From contig CAZWKI010000042.1 of NCBI GenBank assembly GCA_964634645.1, positions 1 to 8,969 on the forward strand: 8,969 nt of DNA. Reading direction: 5' to 3'. Shown piece after piece: positions 1 through 5,178 of the stretch. The notes under the pieces were generated by a model. The model saw only the letters and a list, made by a program, of their open reading frames with translations. It did no database searches and was not told the origin of the DNA. Both the position numbers and the translations under genes were made by a program. This stretch comes from CAZWKI01 sp964634645. GTDB taxonomy: Bacteria > Patescibacteriota > Patescibacteriia > UBA1558 > S5-K13. The stretch's first letter is position 1, and each line of letters begins with the position of its first letter.

Positions 1-390
1 TAAAAAATGTGTCTCCAAGCGCTTTTTTCTTGGGAGTTGCTATCCAAGGATACAGGATTGGCGCTACGACAAAAATTAATCCAAAGACACCTCTTATTAT
101 AAGATACTTTTTCCGAAAGTAGGGGTGTTGATCGAAGCAGGTTTATAGGGATTACCAATAACTCCCTGGGTATAGGCAAAATTGCCCTAAAATACTCTTT
201 CACTTTCAAACGAAACTCCCTGCCTCGCCCGGCAAAAAATGGAGGACCCATGAATAAATACTCTATTTAAGCGCCTGTAGCTGGCGCCGTGACATAAATG
301 GCTACATCCCAATAAAAAACGATTTCAACCACCAGCGCAATTCAATCTCAAAAAAAGAGAAAGAATAAGCGGGGTGGTATTTTTTTATTT
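1..390 (+). ncRNA. Unidentified structured RNA, 5' end probably outside the window
   Basis: No convincing protein gene lies here, and the stretch stands out by composition: a hand count gives 81 G+C in 121-300 (45%), against about 24% in a dnaN segment. Visible helices: CTCCAAG 13-19 with CTTGGGAG 29-36 (one bulge); GGATT 55-59 with AATCC 78-82; ACACC 87-91 with GGTGT 124-128, enclosing CTTA/TAAG (93-103) and TACTTT/AAAGTA (105-121) like a three-way junction; AGGGA 147-151 with TCCCT 163-167; AGGCAA 174-179 with TTGCCCT 182-188; GCGCC 271-275 with GGCGC 283-287, whose loop TGTAGC can pair with GCTACA 301-306 as a pseudoknot. A terminator-like hairpin ends it, which favours the + strand. Size and fold are like a housekeeping RNA, but I could not find the signature motifs of RNase P RNA, tmRNA, SRP RNA or 6S RNA on either strand. 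Identity is unknown; the existence of a structured RNA is an inference. Confidence 0.5.
328..390 (+). terminator. Terminator-like 3' hairpin of the structured RNA
   Basis: A long interrupted stem can form: ACCACC 328-333 with GGTGGT 373-378, CGC 336-338 with GCG 369-371, TTC 341-343 with GAA 363-365, and TCTC 346-349 with GAGA 357-360 around an A-rich loop. It is followed directly by A and seven T (380-386), then ATTT. The stem-plus-T-run layout fits intrinsic termination on the + strand and would insulate the origin and dnaA from the upstream transcript. The stem is interrupted by internal loops, so it could instead be the closing helix of the RNA. Confidence 0.5.
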
Positions 391-401
391 AAAAAACCTT
401 T

Positions 402-410
402 TTATCCACA
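402..410 (+). promoter_or_regulatory. Perfect DnaA box upstream of dnaA
   Basis: TTATCCACA is the exact consensus high-affinity DnaA box. It lies just after the terminator-like end of the structured RNA and about 150 bp before dnaA. It could serve in origin binding and in DnaA autoregulation of dnaA transcription. Confidence 0.8.
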
Positions 411-441
411 ATCCTAAAACCTGAAACCTGAAAACCAAAAG

Positions 442-471
442 CTAATCACACTTATTCACACTTTATGCACT
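442..471 (+). promoter_or_regulatory. Phased DnaA box cluster upstream of dnaA
   Basis: TTATTCACA at 452-460 fits the TTATNCACA consensus. TTATGCACT at 463-471 has one mismatch and CTAATCACA at 442-450 has two. The three sites share orientation and start 10 and 11 bp apart, about one helical turn, so bound DnaA would stack on one face of the DNA. With the perfect box at 402-410 they form the upstream half of the proposed bipartite origin. Confidence 0.65.
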
Positions 472-563
472 TTTACCAACATTGAAGCCCTTTATTAATT
501 CTCTTAGATAGGCTAAAATAAGGTTAGTTTATTTATAGAATTTAAAAAATTAAAAAAATATAA

Positions 564-1952
564 ATGGACAACAACGAAATTTGGCATGCAGTACTTGGTG
601 AACTAGAGCTTTTAATTTCAAAAGCTAGTTTTACAACTTGGTTCAAAAACACAAGTATTCTTGAAATAGGTGAAGATACTGTTATCATTGGAGTCCAAAA
701 TGGTTTTACAAAGAGCTGGTTGGAAAATAAATATAGCAAAGATATTATAAAAGCACTAAACAATGTTACTAAAAATGAAGCTATAAAAAAATTGTTGTTT
801 AAAATATCTCATGATAAGCCACTTGATACAAAACCTGAAAAAGCTCAAATACATGAAACTGTTTCTTTGGAAAAAGAATTGAGAATAGAAGAAAAAAATT
901 CAAAAGCGCAATCAACAAACGGTTATCTTACACTAAATCCAAAATATTTATTTGAAAATTTCATAACTGGTAAACAAAATGAACTTGCAAAAGCAGCTTC
1001 AATGGCTGTGGCAAAAAATCCTGGTCATGTTTATAATCCACTATTTCTATATGGTGATGTTGGTCTTGGCAAAACTCATTTAATGCAAGCAATTGCAAAT
1101 CATATCAAACAAAATTTTCCTAACTACAAACTTGCTTATATAAGTAGTGAGCACTTTACAAATGATTATGTAAAATCAATTCAAGGCGGGACAATAGAAA
1201 ATTTCAAAAAAAAATACAGAGAACTTGATATATTAATAGTAGATGATATTCAATTTATGAAAGGACAAGAAAGAACTCAAGAGGAATTCTTTCATACTTT
1301 CAATAACTTATATCAACAAAATAAACAAATTGTAATAAGTTCAGACCGTCCACCGAAATCCCTTCCAGCAATAGAAACTCGTCTTACATCTCGTTTTGAA
1401 AGTGGCATGATAGCTGATATTGGAGCTCCTGATTTAGAAACAAGAATGGCAATATTAAAAAGCAAAATCCAAGAAAAAAATCTTACCTTAAACATTTCTG
1501 AAGAAGTGATAACTGAGATAGCAACTATTGCAAAAAGCAATGTGAGAGAACTTGAGGGCGCACTAAATAGAATTATAGCAACACATCAACTGAGCAAAGA
1601 ACCTATATCTATAGAGTTTGTAAAAAATATTCTAAGTGGAATAGCCACAAAACAAAGAGAAAGTGGAATTACAACAAAAACAATAATAAAAACAGTTGCA
1701 GAATATTTTGGAATATCTTCTGATAAATTAACTGGAAATTGTCGTAAAAAGGAACTTGTTGTGCCACGTCAAATATGTATGTTTTTGATGCGAAAAGAAT
1801 TGAATGCGTCTTATCCAAATATCGGGCATGAAATAGGAGGAAGAGATCATACAACAGCAATTCATGGATTTAACAAAATTGCAGAACTAATTAACGTGGA
1901 CGAAAAAATAAAAAGTGATATTCATTCAATTATAAAAAAAATACACGAGTAA
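564..1952 (+). CDS. dnaA: Chromosomal replication initiator protein DnaA
   Basis: DnaA binds DnaA boxes as an ATP-dependent oligomer and opens the origin, then helps load the helicase. At 462 residues it is close to the usual length (E. coli 467). Domain I is at about 1-80, with the conserved W26 region; a variable linker covers about 81-120; the AAA+ domain III spans about 121-345, with Walker A GDVGLGKTH (164-172), Walker B ILIVDDIQF (223-231), sensor I around 256-264, the arginine-finger candidate R277, and sensor II NVRELEGALNR (326-336). DNA-binding domain IV spans about 355-462 and carries the signature GGRDHTTAIHG (425-435). All key residues are present. The ATG at 564 has no Shine-Dalgarno sequence (upstream is A/T only), but domain I would be cut by any later start. 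A weak promoter (TTTATT 491-496, 17 bp, TAAAAT 514-519) is possible. DnaA boxes upstream suggest autoregulation. Confidence 0.98.
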   Translation: MDNNEIWHAVLGELELLISKASFTTWFKNTSILEIGEDTVIIGVQNGFTKSWLENKYSKDIIKALNNVTKNEAIKKLLFKISHDKPLDTKPEKAQIHETVSLEKELRIEEKNSKAQSTNGYLTLNPKYLFENFITGKQNELAKAASMAVAKNPGHVYNPLFLYGDVGLGKTHLMQAIANHIKQNFPNYKLAYISSEHFTNDYVKSIQGGTIENFKKKYRELDILIVDDIQFMKGQERTQEEFFHTFNNLYQQNKQIVISSDRPPKSLPAIETRLTSRFESGMIADIGAPDLETRMAILKSKIQEKNLTLNISEEVITEIATIAKSNVRELEGALNRIIATHQLSKEPISIEFVKNILSGIATKQRESGITTKTIIKTVAEYFGISSDKLTGNCRKKELVVPRQICMFLMRKELNASYPNIGHEIGGRDHTTAIHGFNKIAELINVDEKIKSDIHSIIKKIHE

Positions 1953-1966
1953 ATTGTTTATAAGTA

Positions 1967-1975
1967 TGTGTATAA
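1967..1975 (-). promoter_or_regulatory. DnaA box between dnaA and dnaN, minus orientation
   Basis: TGTGTATAA reads TTATACACA on the minus strand, an exact match to TTATNCACA. It starts 15 bp after the dnaA stop codon and faces the opposite way to the box at 2012-2020, so the two form a widely spaced inverted pair. Confidence 0.75.
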
Positions 1976-2011
1976 ATATCATATAAGTTTTGAATAAAAT
2001 ATTTTGATAAG

Positions 2012-2020
2012 TTATACACA
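2012..2020 (+). promoter_or_regulatory. DnaA box between dnaA and dnaN, plus orientation
   Basis: TTATACACA matches TTATNCACA exactly and is the same 9-mer as the minus-strand box at 1967-1975. It points toward the AT-rich region before dnaN, as expected for DnaA filaments growing toward an unwinding element. Confidence 0.8.
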
Positions 2021-2086
2021 AAAAATAAAAATAAAAAATACAATATAACTAATAACTTTTTGTTTAAAATAAGCCAAAATTTAAAC

Positions 2087-2095
2087 TTATTCACT
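2087..2095 (+). promoter_or_regulatory. Near-consensus DnaA box next to the unwinding region
   Basis: TTATTCACT differs from TTATNCACA only at the last base. It is the closest box to the AT-rich stretch and is followed after nine bases by a run of TTA/TTG triplets. It could be the anchor from which DnaA spreads onto single-stranded DNA. Confidence 0.55.
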
Positions 2096-2171
2096 ATTTA
2101 CCATTTATTATTGTTATTATTAATTTATATATATTAAATAATAATATAATAAACATTTAAAAAATAAATAT
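2096..2171. other. Probable DNA unwinding element of oriC
   Basis: This stretch just before dnaN is almost pure A/T: 2103-2171 contains only two G/C bases. It follows a set of DnaA boxes in one orientation. At 2105-2122 the + strand reads six triplets, TTA TTA TTG TTA TTA TTA, so the lower strand read 3' to 5' is a run of AAT-type triplets. That matches the DnaA-trio idea (3'-[G/A]AT-5') described for B. subtilis. A TATAAT at 2145-2150 could also act as a dnaN promoter, but in such AT-rich DNA this means little. Origin function is inferred from layout. Confidence 0.65.
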
Positions 2172-3275
2172 ATGAAAATAATTTGCTTACAAGAAAATTT
2201 AATAAAAGGATTACAAACTGTAAGTCATTTAGCTGGAAAAAATTCAAACCTTCCAATTCTTAATAATGTAATGATAGAAGCAGAAGATGGTCAGATAACA
2301 TTTACAACAACAAATTTGGAAATAGGAATAAATTGTAAAATAAGAGGAAAAGTTGAAAAAAATGGAAAATGTACAGTAGCTGCAAAACTTATTACAGATT
2401 TTATTGCACTTTTACCAAAAGATAATGTAGTTTTGGAATTAAAAGATGAAAAGTTAAACATAGAATGTGCAAATGATAAAACAAATATTAATTCGCTTAG
2501 TGCAGAGGATTTTCCACTTCTTCCAAAAATAGAAAAAACAAAAGAATATACTATAAAAAATATTAATCTTAGAAATGCCTTAAAAAAAGCATCTTTTCCA
2601 GTATATGTTGATAATAATAGACCAGAAATATCAGGTGTTTTCTTTAATATAATAGATAATAAACTTATACTTGTTGGAACAGATAGTTATAGATTATCAG
2701 AAAAGACAATAGATTTTGAAAATACGGTATCTGAAAATAGTTTTATTGTTCCAGTTGAGACAGTTCAAGAAGTTTTGAGAGTTTTAAGTGATAGTCAGGA
2801 AGAAAATATAAAATTTTTTATAGAAGAAAATCAAATATTATTTGAAATAGATGGAATTGAAATTATTTCTCGTCTTATAGAAGGAAATTATCCTGATTAT
2901 AAACAAATTATTCCAAAAGAAACAAATACAAAAGTTCAAATTGATACAGAAGAATTTGTAAAATCAATAAAAAGAACATCACTTTTTTGTAAGCCAGGAA
3001 TAAATGATGTAAAACTTAATTTTGTTGCAGAAAAAAACGAGCTAGTTATTTCATCAATAAGTGATCAATTTGGAGAAAATATTACTTCAATAAATTCAAA
3101 AATAGAGGGTACTGACAATGAAATAGTTTTTAATTATAAATATATTCTTGATGGATTAAATAATTTAGATAGTGACACAGCAATTCTTGAAATAATTGAT
3201 AACAAAAGTGCTGGAATCATAAGATCAAAATCAGATAAAGATTTCTTATATATTATAATGCCGATAAAACAGTGA
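2172..3275 (+). CDS. dnaN: DNA polymerase III subunit beta (sliding clamp)
   Basis: The beta clamp is a ring-shaped dimer that tethers the replicative polymerase to DNA. The 367-residue length is normal. Three repeated clamp domains are expected at about 1-125, 126-250 and 251-367. Family landmarks are visible: GTDSYRLS (169-176), the strand and loop RLIEGNYPDYKQIIP (234-248), the FNYKYILDGL segment (320-329) and the C-terminal IIMPIK (361-366) that contributes to the partner-binding pocket. The ATG at 2172 gives the canonical N-terminus; no Shine-Dalgarno sequence precedes it. It lies 219 bp after dnaA, the gap being occupied by origin elements. The stop is TGA followed two codons later by TAG, the only TGA stop among the genes here whose stop is visible. 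No terminator follows, so the next gene may share its transcript. Confidence 0.97.
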   Translation: MKIICLQENLIKGLQTVSHLAGKNSNLPILNNVMIEAEDGQITFTTTNLEIGINCKIRGKVEKNGKCTVAAKLITDFIALLPKDNVVLELKDEKLNIECANDKTNINSLSAEDFPLLPKIEKTKEYTIKNINLRNALKKASFPVYVDNNRPEISGVFFNIIDNKLILVGTDSYRLSEKTIDFENTVSENSFIVPVETVQEVLRVLSDSQEENIKFFIEENQILFEIDGIEIISRLIEGNYPDYKQIIPKETNTKVQIDTEEFVKSIKRTSLFCKPGINDVKLNFVAEKNELVISSISDQFGENITSINSKIEGTDNEIVFNYKYILDGLNNLDSDTAILEIIDNKSAGIIRSKSDKDFLYIIMPIKQ

Positions 3276-3334
3276 GATTAGTGTGGTTAGTAGGATCAGT
3301 TTTTAGAATTTAGAAATTAACTTTAAACAAGAGT

Positions 3335-4255
3335 ATGAAAAAAACAATGTTTATTTTATGTATTATTTTTATTGTATTATCAGGATGTTCTATTAAAAAC
3401 AATTCTAATAATCTAAGCGTTTCAGAAGAATATAATAAGAAATATGAAAAATTAAATATAGTTGTCGATGAAAATAAACCAATTGAGTTGTTTTGTGTAG
3501 ATTCTATTGGAAATAGAAGGGAAATTGGAGATAGTTGGAGAGATAGACTATTCTTTTATAATAGAAATATTGAAGTAATTTGTGAATGTAAAAAGGTAGA
3601 TAAAACAGACATAGTGCCAAGAGATTATTATAATGGTAAAAATGATTGTAGAGCGATTGATAATTATAAAAGATATATGACAAAAGACCAGATATACAAC
3701 GCTATATTTTTATCAACTGGATATACTAGTAAAATGAGTTCAGGACAATACTTTATTGAAACTTATGGAGGAACAATAGAAAATCCAGCAATTAACGGAA
3801 TAGAATTTATAAATACAAATACACAAAAACATATTACACTTAAATTAAAAGATATTGATAAAATAAACGAGGAAACAAGTCCGATAAGTGGTTGTAATTT
3901 TATAAGTGATTTAAAAGTCGGTTCCGATAATTTTTATACATATTTAAAATGTGGTGTATCTGCTATGGGTGAAAATGTAATCAGTTATTTAAAAGTTAAT
4001 TTCAATGGGAAAGATATGGATTTTATAGAATGTAGAGTAAATACAGATGCTTGGTGTTATGTTGATTCAAGTAAAATGATTTATGATTCAGAAAATTCAT
4101 CTTGGGTTAAAGACTCTTCTTTTAAATTAACAAAAGAAATATGTGATAGTATAGTAACAAACACAAAAGATTTAGATAAAGAACATTTATTAGACAAATT
4201 TCTTTATAATAAAAACCCAGAAAAATTAATGAAATGGAGTAAATGTATTTTTTAG
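3335..4255 (+). CDS. Cysteine-rich lipoprotein of unknown function
   Basis: I do not recognise this 306-residue protein. It starts with a clear lipoprotein signal: MKKT, a hydrophobic stretch, then the lipobox LSGC at 15-18, so C18 should be lipidated after signal peptidase II cleavage and anchor the protein on the outer face of the membrane. Residue +2 after the cysteine is serine. The mature part is hydrophilic, probably mixed alpha/beta, with no further membrane segment. It holds ten more cysteines, an even number and high for such an AT-rich genome, which would allow several disulfides outside the cell. There is only a weak AGAG before the ATG. It starts 59 bp after dnaN and ends 19 bp before the ATG of the hydrolase gene, with no terminator on either side, so co-transcription is likely. 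Function cannot be read from the sequence. Confidence 0.85.
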   Translation: MKKTMFILCIIFIVLSGCSIKNNSNNLSVSEEYNKKYEKLNIVVDENKPIELFCVDSIGNRREIGDSWRDRLFFYNRNIEVICECKKVDKTDIVPRDYYNGKNDCRAIDNYKRYMTKDQIYNAIFLSTGYTSKMSSGQYFIETYGGTIENPAINGIEFINTNTQKHITLKLKDIDKINEETSPISGCNFISDLKVGSDNFYTYLKCGVSAMGENVISYLKVNFNGKDMDFIECRVNTDAWCYVDSSKMIYDSENSSWVKDSSFKLTKEICDSIVTNTKDLDKEHLLDKFLYNKNPEKLMKWSKCIF

Positions 4256-4274
4256 TAGTCAAGATTTGAAATAT

Positions 4275-4865
4275 ATGACAAAAGTAAAAATTTTAATTCA
4301 GGGTTACGCAAAAGAAATAAGTGGAGAAGAATTTGCAAGTTCTTCGACAGTTTTAATAAGCGAAAATAGTTTAAATATAATAGTTGATCCAGGAATAAAT
4401 AGAAAAAAATTATTAGAATCACTTGAAAAAGAAAATTTAAAAACATCTGACATAGATTTTGTAGTTTTGACTCATATGCATAGCGACCATTGTCTTCTAG
4501 CAGGAATTTTTGAAAAGGCAAAGGTTTTGGATGATAGCGATATTATTTCTTTTGATAGTAATATGTCACAACATGAAAATAAAGTTCCAAATACTCAAAT
4601 AGAAATTATAGCTACTCCCGGACACGATCAGTTTCATTGTTCAATATTAGTAAAAACAGAAGAATTGGGAAATGTTATTATTGCAGGAGACGTTTTTTGG
4701 TGGTTTGATAGCGAAGAACAAAAAACAGACAAAGAAAGCTTGTTAAACCACGCAGATTTATATGTTAAAGACGAAAAAAAGTTGAGAGAGAGTAGAGAAA
4801 AACTTTTAAATATTGCAGATTATATTATTCCAGGGCATGGAAAAATGTTTAAAGTTGAAAAATAA
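4275..4865 (+). CDS. MBL-fold metal-dependent hydrolase
   Basis: This 196-residue protein is a single metallo-beta-lactamase-fold domain. The metal site is complete: HMHSDH at 67-72 (H67, H69, D71, H72), H117 in TPGHD, the bridging D139 in AGDVFWW, and H188 in IIPGHGK. There is no signal peptide, so it should be cytosolic. The compact size, the opening KVKILIQGY and the GDVFWWFDSEEQ segment resemble the small uncharacterised MBL hydrolases related to MBLAC1 rather than true beta-lactamases, glyoxalase II or the larger RNase J type; the substrate is unknown. I chose the ATG at 4275; an in-frame TTG at 4266 would add only three residues before the domain. No Shine-Dalgarno sequence is seen. It follows the lipoprotein gene closely and is the last gene before a bidirectional terminator. 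Confidence 0.9.
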   Translation: MTKVKILIQGYAKEISGEEFASSSTVLISENSLNIIVDPGINRKKLLESLEKENLKTSDIDFVVLTHMHSDHCLLAGIFEKAKVLDDSDIISFDSNMSQHENKVPNTQIEIIATPGHDQFHCSILVKTEELGNVIIAGDVFWWFDSEEQKTDKESLLNHADLYVKDEKKLRESREKLLNIADYIIPGHGKMFKVEK

Positions 4866-4886
4866 CTGCATTTTTATTATTAAAAT

Positions 4887-4924
4887 AAAATCCCCACGTT
4901 TTTAAAAATAGTAGGGATTTTTTT
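4887..4924. terminator. Bidirectional terminator between convergent genes
   Basis: AAAATCCC (4887-4894) pairs with GGGATTTT (4914-4921), with extra AC/GT pairing inside, and is followed by a T run to 4924. An A-rich flank on the other side supplies the U run for minus-strand transcripts. It separates the hydrolase gene (+) from the small membrane-protein gene (-), whose stop codon is only four bases away. Confidence 0.8.
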
Positions 4925-4927
4925 AAT

Positions 4928-5035
4928 TTAAATTTTTTTGAAAAACACTAAAATCCAAGATGCTATAGATATCAGCAAAGCAAAGATAGGTAGTACTTTG
5001 TTTTGGTATGTTTTTGAAAATTCATCGATTTTCAT
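4928..5035 (-). CDS. Small single-span membrane protein (35 aa)
   Basis: A short minus-strand frame starts at ATG 5035-5033 and ends at TAA 4930-4928. The product begins MKIDEFSKTYQNK, then has one hydrophobic span (about V14-F32: LPIFALLISIASWILVFF) and ends KKI. Lysines flank the span on both sides (K13; K33-K34), as in real transmembrane peptides. Ten bases upstream of the ATG is a G-rich Shine-Dalgarno-like AAAGGGGGG (5054-5046). A promoter with TTGACA and TATGTT 17 bp apart lies before it (5102-5074) and a bidirectional terminator follows. Promoter, ribosome site, start, span and terminator all line up, which makes a real gene likely despite the size. Family unknown. Possible roles are a small membrane regulator, a toxin-like peptide or an assembly factor; nothing in the sequence decides between them. 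Confidence 0.6.
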   Translation of the reverse strand: MKIDEFSKTYQNKVLPIFALLISIASWILVFFKKI

Positions 5036-5045
5036 TTTTACTTAT

Positions 5046-5054
5046 CCCCCCTTT
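5046..5054 (-). promoter_or_regulatory. Shine-Dalgarno site of the 35-aa membrane protein
   Basis: On the minus strand this reads AAAGGGGGG, ending 10 bases before the ATG. It matches AAAGGAGG except for one base and has the same 10-base spacing as the site of the divergent plus-strand gene. Confidence 0.5.
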
Positions 5055-5073
5055 AGATTTCATTTATACCTAA

Positions 5074-5102
5074 AACATAAGATATGTTTAGTTTTTTGTC
5101 AA
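5074..5102 (-). promoter_or_regulatory. Minus-strand promoter of the small membrane protein
   Basis: On the minus strand a perfect TTGACA (5102-5097) is followed after 17 bp by TATGTT (5079-5074, 4 of 6 matches). The expected start of transcription is near 5068, about 33 bases before the ATG. The -10 lies in the left arm of a small inverted repeat, AAACATA (5073-5079) and TATGTTT (5083-5089). Confidence 0.5.
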
Positions 5103-5123
5103 TAAAAGCACATTGACAAAAAA
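5092..5123. repeat. 12-bp inverted repeat carrying both -35 boxes (operator candidate)
   Basis: TTTTTTGTCAAT (5092-5103) and ATTGACAAAAAA (5112-5123) are perfect inverted copies separated by eight bases. Each arm contains TTGACA facing outward, so the repeat places the -35 boxes of two divergent promoters symmetrically. A dimeric regulator or RNA polymerase competition could couple the two genes. It could also form a weak hairpin, but it precedes both transcription starts. Confidence 0.6.
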
Positions 5124-5145
5124 TTATTAACATATAAGATATAAT
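5113..5145 (+). promoter_or_regulatory. Plus-strand promoter of the 161-aa gene
   Basis: A perfect TTGACA (5113-5118) is followed by two candidate -10 boxes: TAAGAT (5135-5140, 16-bp spacer, 4 of 6) or a perfect TATAAT (5140-5145) at an over-long 21-bp spacer. The region AACATATAAGATAT (5129-5142) resembles AACATAAGATAT (5074-5085) on the other side of the inverted repeat. Confidence 0.55.
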
Positions 5146-5160
5146 AAAATACAAATAAAT

Positions 5161-5168
5161 AAAGGAGG
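5161..5168 (+). promoter_or_regulatory. Perfect Shine-Dalgarno site of the 161-aa gene
   Basis: AAAGGAGG ends 10 bases before the ATG at 5179 and fixes the start codon. dnaA, dnaN, the hydrolase and rpoB have no comparable site, so this gene is expected to initiate translation differently from its neighbours. Confidence 0.85.
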
Positions 5169-5178
5169 AATTTAAAAA

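Noticed and set aside
7..102. 31-codon frame on the + strand starting at ATG 7
   Set aside because: It has no ribosome site and no recognisable features, and it overlaps hairpins of the structured RNA; it is most likely chance.
1..390. tmRNA, RNase P RNA, SRP RNA or 6S RNA
   Set aside because: I looked on both strands for the tmRNA alanine tag and tRNA-like ends, the RNase P conserved segments (GGAAAGTCC, the ACAGAA-CCGG end), the SRP GGAAGGAAGCAGC loop and 6S features. Only short, unconvincing resemblances appeared (for example TAAGCGGGGT and GATCGAAGCAGG), so no name is given. A covariance search may still find a divergent member.
4266..4274. TTG at 4266 as the start of the MBL hydrolase
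   Set aside because: It adds only three residues, has no ribosome site, and the following ATG at 4275 gives the natural beginning of the domain.
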